NCBI GenBank assembly: GCA_040285745.1
Contig: JAUFOR010000006.1
Coordinates: 434,001-498,000 of the forward strand
Length of the DNA stretch: 64,000 nt
DNA from: Barthelona sp. PCE
Taxonomy: Eukaryota > Metamonada: BaSk clade
Direction: 5' to 3'
Shown here: piece by piece, positions 1 to 9,125 of the stretch
Layout: each line of letters starts with the position of its first letter
Numbering within the stretch: the first letter of the stretch is position 1
The notes under the pieces: generated by a model
Databases searched by the model: none
Told to the model about the DNA's origin: nothing
The model's input: only the letters and a program-made list of their open reading frames with translations
Translations under genes and position numbers: made by a program

Positions 1-157
1 AGGCGTCGTAATAGCAGATCAAATAGTAAATAGTAATCTAATCATTTTCCTGATTTTTAAGCTATCCTTAAACACTCATATAAACTTCTAGCCAAGTTTT
101 TAGTTTAAAATTAGATATCTAAGAGTTATCATTTTTTCTACCCTTTTTCGTTCTTAA

Positions 158-1408
158 ATGTTAAACGAAACACCATTACTCGTAAAGCTAAATCCTTCTA
201 GACGGAGAAAAGTGGGAAAATCTGCTCCAAAACAGTCAAACAAGTTGATTTCCACAATTCTTTACATAAAATCGTTTGTTGGCATGACTGGAATAAGCGT
301 GGGCTATTTCTTCTCTAAAGTGGGCGTTATACCTGTATTAACTCTTTACCCAATAATTTTGATAATTTCAATAGTACTTATGAATAATTTGAGCGATGTA
401 TATCTGAGTATCTGTGAAGAATGGGGTCGAAAACCCCAGAATACAGGTGAGTTTGTGTCTATTCTTAATCCAGTAACCAAGAGAGTATTCGGAGTATCAA
501 TAATAGCATGCCAGTATTGTTTATGTATGGCATATATTATACTGTTCTGTAACGAACTGAGCTCTCTGATGAATATCACGATTCATTCAATGTTTTTATT
601 TTGTTCAGTTCCACTCATCCTTATAAATCTTTTTCCTTCATTAGTACAGCTTTCTTTCCTGTCTTTCGTTGGCTCCTTTCTCATTTTCTCGTCAATCCTT
701 ACTGTTTTTGGTTCTAGTCTATTTGGAGTTCTCGATTACGGTCTTGATGACTATTTTGTTCCTGTTACAAGTGACGTTTCATCACATATCTTTACATTCA
801 TGGGCGCATGTGTTTTCACATTTGAAGGCACAGCTGTTGTTGTTGTATTGATGAACGCGTTTAAGGAACCTAAATACATTAAAAAACTGAACGTTGGCGT
901 ACTTACGTTTTTATGTTGTCTTTTCATTGCTACAGGCCTTCTTGTGTACGGTCGTGGTGGAACGAACGTACCTCAAATCGTTCCATTAATGCTAGGTGGT
1001 TTTGCATCTAAATACGTTTTTGCAGCTTCATCTTTTGCTTTGTTTTTAACGCATCCACTGATGGCTGCAACAATATACGATATGTTTGAGAAGAGAACGG
1101 AGAAAGATGCAGATGGTAAGGCTATTCAGCTCCCCCCTGAAGTCAACTTTACATTCATTATTCGAAGAGTTGGTATTGTTGTATCAATGCTCTTCAGTGC
1201 TTATTTGCTTCGTAATCAGTTTGGTAAAGTTAATGGTATTGTCTCATCCTCGTTCGGTTCGTACATAACACTCATTGCACCCGCTCAGATTCATATGAAA
1301 TTCATGAAGAATAATATGACCCCTTTCCAGCGCTTAATTGACTGGATTGGTATCATCCTTGGTGTTATTCTTATTCCCATTGGTACTTGGGAAGCAATTA
1401 TCGAGTAA
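158..1408 (+). CDS. Amino-acid transporter, AAAP/SLC36-like
   Basis: A 416-residue membrane protein with a short basic N-terminal tail (residues 1-28) followed by about 10-11 hydrophobic segments. The first membrane segment carries an SFVGMTGISVGYFF stretch, and FTFMGACVFTFEGTA lies near residue 220. This pattern fits the amino acid/auxin permease (AAAP) superfamily, whose members move amino acids across plasma, lysosomal or vacuolar membranes, often with protons. Length matches the family (about 400-480 residues). The ATG at 158 is the first in-frame start and directly precedes the basic tail. The substrate cannot be read from the sequence. The family assignment is reasonably good; the SLC36-like subclass is inference. 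Confidence 0.7.
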   Translation: MLNETPLLVKLNPSRRRKVGKSAPKQSNKLISTILYIKSFVGMTGISVGYFFSKVGVIPVLTLYPIILIISIVLMNNLSDVYLSICEEWGRKPQNTGEFVSILNPVTKRVFGVSIIACQYCLCMAYIILFCNELSSLMNITIHSMFLFCSVPLILINLFPSLVQLSFLSFVGSFLIFSSILTVFGSSLFGVLDYGLDDYFVPVTSDVSSHIFTFMGACVFTFEGTAVVVVLMNAFKEPKYIKKLNVGVLTFLCCLFIATGLLVYGRGGTNVPQIVPLMLGGFASKYVFAASSFALFLTHPLMAATIYDMFEKRTEKDADGKAIQLPPEVNFTFIIRRVGIVVSMLFSAYLLRNQFGKVNGIVSSSFGSYITLIAPAQIHMKFMKNNMTPFQRLIDWIGIILGVILIPIGTWEAIIE

Positions 1409-1486
1409 AAAAGTATGTAGATAGAGATAACAGTTGTTGATATAAGTGCACCACCTTGTTTATGAAAAGACAACCTCTTTCTTACT

Positions 1487-2431
1487 ATGATTTTTGAAGA
1501 AGGAACTTTGGTATTTGAGGGCCCACAGGGACAATCCATAACTATAGAGGAACCAAACTCATTTCTTATCTCTGGTAACGTACTATACTATCCTTTAAAG
1601 AAGTTCATCGTTGTTGTGAACCCATTGAATGGGTTAGAACAGGTATTTATCCTTGCGCCATCATTGCAAGATGCAACTATTTTGCATGTTGACATATGCT
1701 TTGTATTATTATCTTGTACGGATAGATGTGTGCGCCGTATCAGTGTATCCCCCGATGGCCAGCAATCAGAAACACTGCTGACTATGGATAAAGAAGGTGA
1801 GAAAGTTGTTGCTTGTGCGTGGCAGGGATTATGCATAGTCATGAATGGTGATTCTTTCTTTCTGAATGGATCTAGGTTCTACTCCAAGGACAATGACGAT
1901 GTTCTAGACCACGTAGTATTTCATAGAACACTTCCTTTCTTTGTTTTGTCATTCTCACAGTATGCATTGTTTTTTAAGTTTTCATCTAATGAATTATTAA
2001 CGCTAAGGTTCGATAAGGGGCTTGGTTTCCTTGAATTTAACCCTGTTAAACCATCATTTTTAACAACCGTACACAATGAAGGTCAATTTGAACCAGTGTA
2101 TGGAGAGTTTTCCTTTAATAATGAAAATCCAGGTGTAAGGGCATTGTGTATTAGTGACAGTTTCAATTACACACCAAACATGAACTGGATTGATGAAAGC
2201 AGGTTTATTACAAGTAGAATTAATTCAGAAAAAATTGAGGTGTATAAGTTGGTTTCTCAACCTGATAGGTTTGATATTGACCCTCAGAACGAACTCATAG
2301 AAGCCCTTTCTGATGTAGCTTGCAACCCTTCAAAGATGATTGGTGATCAAATATGTGTTTTTGATAAGCAAGCAAAAAAGTTCTTTGTACATAAGTTGGG
2401 TTCATTATCAATGGAATTGGTTATGGTATAG
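1487..2431 (+). CDS. Hypothetical protein, beta-strand-rich
   Basis: A 314-residue protein I do not recognise. It has no signal peptide or membrane helix. The sequence alternates short hydrophobic runs with polar turns, for example FIVVVNPLNG and LCIVMNGDSFFLNG. That looks like stacked beta strands, possibly an irregular beta-propeller, but no WD or Kelch signature is visible. It lies 78 bp downstream of the permease on the same strand, with start ATG at 1487 and stop TAG. Composition resembles the proteins at 25383-27437 and 31212-32129, although no alignable motif is obvious. Confidence 0.7.
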   Translation: MIFEEGTLVFEGPQGQSITIEEPNSFLISGNVLYYPLKKFIVVVNPLNGLEQVFILAPSLQDATILHVDICFVLLSCTDRCVRRISVSPDGQQSETLLTMDKEGEKVVACAWQGLCIVMNGDSFFLNGSRFYSKDNDDVLDHVVFHRTLPFFVLSFSQYALFFKFSSNELLTLRFDKGLGFLEFNPVKPSFLTTVHNEGQFEPVYGEFSFNNENPGVRALCISDSFNYTPNMNWIDESRFITSRINSEKIEVYKLVSQPDRFDIDPQNELIEALSDVACNPSKMIGDQICVFDKQAKKFFVHKLGSLSMELVMV

Positions 2432-2520
2432 TATGTGATACTTAACACAAGTTATAAGATTCCATTTTCTGTCATTTCATCTTGTAAAACCTTTTTTATT
2501 AGCATTCAACATTATTTTCG

Positions 2521-3501
2521 ATGCAAGTTGCATATCCCTTTGACTTTGATGAGGTTTTAACATTTCCAATGGAGGAAATTGAAGCTAGCATGAAAGCTTT
2601 ATATGATAGGAATTTATTTCCTCATTACGATACTTTTGAAGCGTTTTTTGAGGTTTTCTGGGACCGGTTTGGTACTGGAAGGTTGGTCCATGGGATCACA
2701 TGTGATTCAGACTGTCCAGAAGAATTTTTCATTCCATTTGATGATGAAGTCTTTTGGAATCTTGTTTTAACAGCATTCATTGAGCCCCACAGCACTAATT
2801 TGCACACCCAAGTATTGTTTCTTTGTTATTGTCCCCTATTCAATACTGATTTTGAAATATGTCCAATTCATGATCTTTTAGATGTAGCAATTATTGAGAC
2901 TAAGGATTCCTCATTGGTTGTCCGCTCTATCCCCCTCTTATTAAACATTTCTGCTTACATCAATAGTGGTTATAGATTAAATGATGATTCTACAGATGAA
3001 ATTAAAGAAGCACAAGTATATGAACGAAAGATAAGTAGTATTATTAGACATTGCGAAACAGTGGATGTTCAGTATCTTCCTCAATGTTTTGATCTTCTTA
3101 CAACATTTATTGTCACCAAAGTTGATACATCATTAATTGCTAAACTCATATCAATTGTTCTTGGTCATTTTGAAAGAGATAGTGCTTCCATGAGCTCTGT
3201 GCTCCGTATGCATGAGCTATGTCCATTTGTTTTTATGTTTTTTAAATCAATTGAAACTTTTGAAGATATCTTTTTAAGTTATTTAGATAGTATTAGAGAA
3301 AAAGTTTTTGATTTGCCAAACACTGTTGTCCTGGCTCTGATCAAATTGCTAAATGGTCAGTTTCAGTGTTTAGCATACCCAGATCTGGTTAATAATTTGA
3401 ATGTTGCGCTTTCTGTTGTTAAAGATTCGTTCCAAGGTACTGTTGATGGTTTACCCCCTGTGAACAGGGCTAGATTCGATGCTTGGTTGGCAGAAATGTA
3501 A
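2521..3501 (+). CDS. Hypothetical protein, helical
   Basis: A 326-residue acidic protein without recognisable motifs. From about residue 80 it consists mostly of amphipathic helices (LVVRSIPLLLNISAYI, LPQCFDLLTTFIVTKV, LIAKLISIVLGHF), suggesting a small armadillo/HEAT-like solenoid. The N-terminus is rich in Phe and Asp/Glu. It is single-exon, in tandem with the neighbours on either side, with an 89 bp gap upstream and 38 bp downstream. The coding assignment rests on length and composition; the function is unknown. Confidence 0.7.
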   Translation: MQVAYPFDFDEVLTFPMEEIEASMKALYDRNLFPHYDTFEAFFEVFWDRFGTGRLVHGITCDSDCPEEFFIPFDDEVFWNLVLTAFIEPHSTNLHTQVLFLCYCPLFNTDFEICPIHDLLDVAIIETKDSSLVVRSIPLLLNISAYINSGYRLNDDSTDEIKEAQVYERKISSIIRHCETVDVQYLPQCFDLLTTFIVTKVDTSLIAKLISIVLGHFERDSASMSSVLRMHELCPFVFMFFKSIETFEDIFLSYLDSIREKVFDLPNTVVLALIKLLNGQFQCLAYPDLVNNLNVALSVVKDSFQGTVDGLPPVNRARFDAWLAEM

Positions 3502-3539
3502 TAAATGTGCTTTTATTCTTGTGTTACCAATAATCCAGT

Positions 3540-4637
3540 ATGTTTTTTGGATTTGGTTTTCTCACTTTTCTCTCAGGGCCATACGTTTATAAAAAGAAGA
3601 ATAGAGTGATGCCCTTCAGATTACTCGTTCAATTCAATATTGAACAAGTTACAAATTTTTCGATATTTCAAAGACTTGGGTTTGATATGTTTTATGTCAA
3701 CCTAAACTATTTCGGGCGAATGAAGCAGAGTCACAATTATATTTTCACCGAGGGAGCAATGCGCCCAAAGGACTTTTCGTTTAATTTTGAACTGGATTTC
3801 CCTGCTGCTAGTGATCTTGAATCGGTTGTAGGTTTGCTACAGAGCCAGAAATGCACGCTTCAGTTAGTGTCAAGCGGAAACGAACTTAGTTCGAACGTTC
3901 TGCTTGCAAGCTACACAACAGATGGTGCTGATTTTGTATTTGATGCACATAACTTCAATGGGTCACTCACATACTTTGAAAGGGACGTGCTATTGACACC
4001 ACAAAGCGGCCTATTAATCAGTTCTGTGCCTTGTATATCATATTCGATAGAAACATCAGTGTTTGATTTACAACAACCTGTTTTGGGTACTGAAACAGTC
4101 AGTTTTCCCCGAATTCCATCATTTAAAAAATCAAAAGTTAAATTACCCAAAAGTTTAACAAACCCTCCAGTGTACAAAAACAAAAAGAAGAAAAAGAAGA
4201 GGACGAGGCCTGTTACTGAGCGAGCTCGTGACTCGCGTAGGATTCAACGAGGTAAGGTAACAGAACATATTGATACAGCCCACAATGTTTTGAACAACGT
4301 ACATAATTATTTAGGTAGTTTTGCGGTTAATAACCCTCAACGCCGCATGTTCAAAGTGGAAAAAACACCTTTAACCCCCCAAAAATTCTGCAAAAGAAGA
4401 CAATGTCGTGTTTGTAATCAAACTAGTCCCATGAAGCAATATAAAGGTAGGCTTGTGAATACCAAGCAAAGAGCGACTGAATTGGCAGAAGCCTTTGAAC
4501 ATGCGCGAAGAATGCGCTGGAAAGAGACTAAGGATTTTTTAGATACCTATGAACGGGCTGCTGATAAAACACTTAGTCCACTGGAGACGTACGCGTCCAA
4601 ACACAGACGGCTCACCAGTTACGTTCAGCTCTTGTAG
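3540..4637 (+). CDS. Hypothetical protein with beta-rich N-terminus and basic C-terminus
   Basis: A 365-residue protein of unknown function. Residues about 24-180 are beta-rich (MPFRLLVQFNIEQ, YVNLNYFGRM, FSFNFELDF, KCTLQLVSSG) and could be a C2-like domain; I cannot confirm this. A Lys-run linker (KNKKKKKKRTR, about residue 215) looks like a nuclear or nucleic-acid-binding patch. A CX4CX2C cluster (CKRRQCRVC) lies near residue 283, and the C-terminus is helical and basic. Translation could instead begin at the internal ATG at 3609, which removes a hydrophobic leader; the upstream start sits in a CAGTATG context seen at other genes here. Confidence 0.65.
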   Translation: MFFGFGFLTFLSGPYVYKKKNRVMPFRLLVQFNIEQVTNFSIFQRLGFDMFYVNLNYFGRMKQSHNYIFTEGAMRPKDFSFNFELDFPAASDLESVVGLLQSQKCTLQLVSSGNELSSNVLLASYTTDGADFVFDAHNFNGSLTYFERDVLLTPQSGLLISSVPCISYSIETSVFDLQQPVLGTETVSFPRIPSFKKSKVKLPKSLTNPPVYKNKKKKKKRTRPVTERARDSRRIQRGKVTEHIDTAHNVLNNVHNYLGSFAVNNPQRRMFKVEKTPLTPQKFCKRRQCRVCNQTSPMKQYKGRLVNTKQRATELAEAFEHARRMRWKETKDFLDTYERAADKTLSPLETYASKHRRLTSYVQLL

Positions 4638-4830
4638 TAAAAACATGTTGTCCAATATCAAGATAGAATCTTTCGATTTTTGTTACTTTCTCTGTTAGAA
4701 ATCTGTAATTTCCGATACACTCACCCGTTTACAATGGAAATTATAAACTGTAAGAGTCACAACATTGTTTTTGTGTTTACCCCTTGTTTTCTAGCTTTTA
4801 CACTTTATTTTTTGGCTTGTTTACATTTTA

Positions 4831-6933
4831 ATGGTTCCAACACCCCTTGAAAAGCTGAAGGCTAATGTCTATGATGAATTGTTCAACCTTTTAATGAATA
4901 GGTGGAAAACACTTGATAAAAACCCTTATAACCTGGTTGGTCTCACGCGAAAGGAGCGTCGGAAGCGTTTTTTCGTCCCCGTTACAGAGTCACAGGCTCA
5001 TATTGTCGTCGGTCTTTCCACAAACTCCCTCAGCACTATTAGTACTTATCTTCACACCATCACCAGCTCTGAGATCAAAAGTCTACGTTCGGCAGTTTTC
5101 TGTGTGTACGATACTGTTTCCAAACAAGATATTGTTGTACTTCTAACTTTACCGGGTGGTATATATCCGTTCTGTGTTCAGTGCACTGAAGGTAAGCTGC
5201 AGTTCACAGAACTCACAGACCTCAACAACGACCTTGACTTTGAATGTATCCAGATATCTTCGTTTTTAAGAGACGCTGTTCGTCCTTTACCGAATTTATT
5301 TGCAACCCATTTCATAGCTATGGATTATCACGATGAGAGAAATACCCTCAGCATCATCAGTGAGAACTACGATCGGTTGTATAAGCTCTATGGAACACAT
5401 CTTGAGGATGTCGAACTGACCCCATCGAATTCAGTGTTGACTGATGTGCTTTTTAACTTCTTTATTAATACATGTCGTTATCATGATGCTAAGAAGTTCT
5501 TTGCTTCAGTCAACGTTAAGGAATTAGAGTACTTGGTTGCTTATTTCCATTGTTTAGTTGAAAAAACAGAAGAAAATATGGAAATATTGTTGCAAATTAT
5601 TGATAAAATCGAAAATCCTGCTGAAAAAATAATGGCATATGTTGTGAGCGGCAAGGTATTGATATATGGAAAGTTTGATAGCTTTATTGATCGCTTAGTT
5701 GAGTCAATACTATCACTTATTGATGACTTCCCTACTTACAGTGAAGCTTTCGCTATGTTGGCTAATCTTTACATTCTTCGCAAGAAATATCGCAGTGCCC
5801 TCTTCTTCCTGAACAGGACTGACGTTACCATTGATCAGTACATGAAATATTTGAATATTTATGATCAGAAGCTAAAGGGAACGTACTGCTTTGATGAAAC
5901 ACTAAATAAGCGAAAGGAGAAACTGTTCAAGGTGTTCGAGACTGTTGAGATCAGCGATGGTGAGATAGAATCAATGGAGAATTCGTTTGACACATTACTA
6001 AACATCCCGACTGATTTGGTATTCAACGAAAGCTTCGTAGAGAATCTTCACATACGAATTCCCACACTAACTCAACAGTTTTATGAGGATAGACAGAAGG
6101 ATATCGATGAGTATGAATGTCATCCCTTCAGACACTTCCTTAACCATAAGTACTATCCTTACACAAGAATGTATCGGAAGTTAAATGTGTTAAAGGTCTT
6201 GTATGATACTTTGCTACGCTTGTTTTTGCAGGTTCATTTTGATGATCTGATTTCGTTGAGAGAAGAGATTTTCTGTAATGAAGGTGTGGAAAGAATTGAT
6301 AGTGTTGCAACGCTTGATCTTGATGATGACGTTGTACCCGAGACAAAACTGAGCCTTCATCTCATGTTTTTGTTTGAGGTGCTTGTTCTTGATGCAAGAC
6401 AATTTACTCGTTATAGGGGTGAGGCTTATAGTTATGGTCGGAAGAAGAAACGTAATATCGAAGATCTACATATGGGACTCACGTCTGTGACACAAGAGAG
6501 CTCTGAGGAGTCATCAGAGACGGAAGAGGAGGATGTTCTAACATGCATGCAGTGGCGTGAACTTGGATTACTTTATTGCAGACTTTCTTCACCAGATGTT
6601 GCAATTGGAGCATTCAAAAAATCTATTAACTTAAGTCATGAGTTTCCTCTGCTGGTTTGGATGGATTTTATTCAATTCTATGCTACTTTAGGTTCTATTC
6701 ATGATTGTCTGAAGTGTCTAGATTTTGTATGTAAGAGTTACTTCCCAACCGTACCATTCACTGACGTCGTCGCTTTCCCTAGGCACTTGCATCGATCTGT
6801 TATTAGGCTAGTTGCCAAATTCGGTTTACAATCTGTGAGAGATGCACAAAATCAAATCGGGGAACCACATGCTTTCCTTAATTGGGCTTTCCATGACATT
6901 GTTAGATGTAAGAACTATGGCTATGACGAGTAG
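4831..6933 (+). CDS. ChAPs-like (Chs5/Arf1-binding) TPR protein, tentative
   Basis: A 700-residue soluble protein with TPR-like helical pairs in the middle (AFAMLANLYILRKKYRSALFFL near residue 310) and again near residue 575 (WRELGLLYCRLSSPDVAIGAF). An acidic Ser/Glu linker (about residues 550-568) separates them. Overall length, the central TPR block and the closing segment (GLQSVRDAQNQIGEPH then a Phe/Gly/Tyr-rich end) resemble the ChAPs family. In yeast, ChAPs proteins join Chs5 and Arf1 in the exomer coat for Golgi-to-surface cargo. This is a recollection-based match without strict signature residues; a generic TPR adaptor is the alternative. Its stop codon directly abuts that of the convergent gene at 6934. 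Confidence 0.45.
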   Translation: MVPTPLEKLKANVYDELFNLLMNRWKTLDKNPYNLVGLTRKERRKRFFVPVTESQAHIVVGLSTNSLSTISTYLHTITSSEIKSLRSAVFCVYDTVSKQDIVVLLTLPGGIYPFCVQCTEGKLQFTELTDLNNDLDFECIQISSFLRDAVRPLPNLFATHFIAMDYHDERNTLSIISENYDRLYKLYGTHLEDVELTPSNSVLTDVLFNFFINTCRYHDAKKFFASVNVKELEYLVAYFHCLVEKTEENMEILLQIIDKIENPAEKIMAYVVSGKVLIYGKFDSFIDRLVESILSLIDDFPTYSEAFAMLANLYILRKKYRSALFFLNRTDVTIDQYMKYLNIYDQKLKGTYCFDETLNKRKEKLFKVFETVEISDGEIESMENSFDTLLNIPTDLVFNESFVENLHIRIPTLTQQFYEDRQKDIDEYECHPFRHFLNHKYYPYTRMYRKLNVLKVLYDTLLRLFLQVHFDDLISLREEIFCNEGVERIDSVATLDLDDDVVPETKLSLHLMFLFEVLVLDARQFTRYRGEAYSYGRKKKRNIEDLHMGLTSVTQESSEESSETEEEDVLTCMQWRELGLLYCRLSSPDVAIGAFKKSINLSHEFPLLVWMDFIQFYATLGSIHDCLKCLDFVCKSYFPTVPFTDVVAFPRHLHRSVIRLVAKFGLQSVRDAQNQIGEPHAFLNWAFHDIVRCKNYGYDE

Positions 6934-8784
6934 TTACTCAAAACTGAGCATATCCTTGTAAATATACAAAAATATGAGAACTGATAATATAAGAACAATG
7001 GGCAGCAATTTCAGCATATATTTGGATGTGGAGTACTTCTTAGCGATCTTACTGTGAAGCTCCTCAACATACTCAGCGTTAGCACGCACTTTCCTAATCA
7101 TACCTTTCACTTTCAGCGCTGCGTCGAATTTTGATTCAATGCTACTCTTAACAACCTTCAATGTGCGAAGAAAGGGGCGGACGTGTGCTCTATCAAGGCG
7201 ACAATATACACCACGGTTTGCAATTTGCAGAATATGTTTCGAAGCGGGAACAACCAAGAGGTTTCTAGGGTTCTTGGCCATCTTACGCATCTTTATACCT
7301 GAGCTTTGGCAGTACATAGCACCAATTGCAGTTAATTGCGCTACTTCAATTGTATACAACGTACGGAGACAACCTTGCTGTTCAAGTATCCGTGAGGCAT
7401 AAGTGGTAGCAACTGTATGGATACCTTTAAACTTTTGTGGTGTGTGCTGCTCCATCGTTGCGTATGCTTGGGCACCGAATCGCTGGAGAATAGCAATGGC
7501 ATCACCTAAAAGAAGACTGTTAATGAACCTCTTGTTCTCATCAATGATGTAAAACATTGCTTCGAGCATGTGGCAGGAGGCTGCTGAAGGCACAATGATG
7601 GTCTTTAACGTTTCATAGATGTAACGCCACTTCTTTGGGATAATGGGGATATCATCCAATACTCCGTTACGTTCTTGCTCAAAACATTCGTACTCGAGTA
7701 AGCTGAGTAGGGGTCTGTACAGATCTGGGTACGAAAAAGCAGGAAAATCACTTGATCTACATCTAAGAAGGACGGTATTACAAATTTTCCTCAAAAATTC
7801 ACCATATTCAGCAGATACCTTGCTAATCTCAACGTGTGTGCCCAACAGCCTGTGGAATGTAACAGAAACAGCGATTTCAATGTCCAAAAACGCAATTTGA
7901 GCAATTAAGTACTGTAATATTGGAATAGAAGCAACACTAATTGTCTTCCTCTTCTCAAGGATTCCAATTGTAGTAGAAACGTAACTTAACTGTTCAAAAA
8001 TTGAATCTCCATCTTCTGGTGTAAGATAATAGGCGCAAGCCAATTCTGGAACAAAATGTAAGCACAATTGAACAAACAGACATGGACCTGCCATTGGGTT
8101 CCGTTTACCACCAAACCCCAAAATGATTGTATCAAGAATTTTCTTAAAAACAAAGACATCCTTCATTGTTTCAGAAATAAACGTTTGGAAAACATTGAAA
8201 ATATGTTCACTAACCATACAAACGGGGTAAGAGTTCTTCACAGAGAATTCTGAAACGTCGTTGAGACCGTTCAATGAAGGATTAATAATCTCATCGTTAT
8301 CAACCTGATTGAAAAATTCCTGAAGCTTACCAACAAGATAGAATACTTTAGACTCCTCGGTAGACTGCTCAGCTGCCTCCTTGATCCAGACACTAACGAT
8401 GTCTGGATTCAATTCACCCATTCGTTCCTTTAGAGAAACTGTGACGACACTAGCGTTCTTCTTTTTATGCTTAGAGCGGTTCTTCTTGGGGGCTGTCTGC
8501 TTACGTTCCTCAACAAACACGATAGTTTTGCTGTCAACCTCAGGTTCAACTACAGCTTGGACTATTGGTCCTTTTGTATTGTTAGGAATATTTGGAACGA
8601 CGTCATTACCGAGCACATCGTATGGGTTACCTGTAGCCTCTTGTTTGCTAAGTTCTCGCAAACGTTGATTGTGTTTGTTTTTTCTCTTCTGCCTACGATC
8701 AGTCATGATATGCCAACCCTCGTCTTGCAACTTTTGCTGAGTATTTCTCTTTTTGTGAGATCTGGGAATGTGAAATTCGCTCAT
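6934..8784 (-). CDS. Tail-anchored helical protein, possibly TMEM214-like
   Basis: A 616-residue protein whose last about 25 residues form one hydrophobic helix (LLPIVLILSVLIFLYIY) followed by a short tail. This is a tail-anchor topology, so the bulk faces the cytosol. The N-terminus has a GWHIMTDRRQKRKNK segment, and the stretch near residue 125 (NPDIVSVWIKE) resembles the GW-x-x-V...R/K-rich start and P.VWLK region of TMEM214, an ER membrane protein. The remainder is helical solenoid. The TMEM214 link is tentative. I place the start at ATG 8784 (MSEFH); an upstream in-frame ATG at 8817 would add 11 residues. The TAA stop at 6934-6936 directly touches the convergent gene's TAG. Confidence 0.6.
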   Translation of the reverse strand: MSEFHIPRSHKKRNTQQKLQDEGWHIMTDRRQKRKNKHNQRLRELSKQEATGNPYDVLGNDVVPNIPNNTKGPIVQAVVEPEVDSKTIVFVEERKQTAPKKNRSKHKKKNASVVTVSLKERMGELNPDIVSVWIKEAAEQSTEESKVFYLVGKLQEFFNQVDNDEIINPSLNGLNDVSEFSVKNSYPVCMVSEHIFNVFQTFISETMKDVFVFKKILDTIILGFGGKRNPMAGPCLFVQLCLHFVPELACAYYLTPEDGDSIFEQLSYVSTTIGILEKRKTISVASIPILQYLIAQIAFLDIEIAVSVTFHRLLGTHVEISKVSAEYGEFLRKICNTVLLRCRSSDFPAFSYPDLYRPLLSLLEYECFEQERNGVLDDIPIIPKKWRYIYETLKTIIVPSAASCHMLEAMFYIIDENKRFINSLLLGDAIAILQRFGAQAYATMEQHTPQKFKGIHTVATTYASRILEQQGCLRTLYTIEVAQLTAIGAMYCQSSGIKMRKMAKNPRNLLVVPASKHILQIANRGVYCRLDRAHVRPFLRTLKVVKSSIESKFDAALKVKGMIRKVRANAEYVEELHSKIAKKYSTSKYMLKLLPIVLILSVLIFLYIYKDMLSFE

Positions 8785-9125
8785 TAATCGTGAATAAATG
8801 CAATAATGCAATAACATGTTTACATCTCAATAGTACTGGATTTGAACGGTTTACTTGGAATATTCCGCCCATATTAGCCAAGAGATCTCCATATTTCATC
8901 AGCTGAAGAAGAAAGCAACAGTTAACTTTAGGTTAATAGTAAATCAGCTTGAAATATCGATAAAGAGGTTAAATAAACAAGCTTTTGCGTCGGCGCATGA
9001 ATATGAATATGTTTTACACTTGTTTATGGTTTCCAACCTTTTTCTGCAGTTTTCACACTCAGGATCACTCCATATCCTTCATTTCACACTTTAATCCATT
9101 TTAAAACACAAAACACGCAAACAAA
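8785..9125. other. Divergent intergenic region
   Basis: 341 bp between two divergent genes. AT-rich, with no RNA gene, repeat or convincing small open frame. It presumably holds both promoters. A TTCATTTCAC stretch about 45 bases before the ATG at 9126 resembles the TTCAY initiator-like motif described in the findings. Confidence 0.5.
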
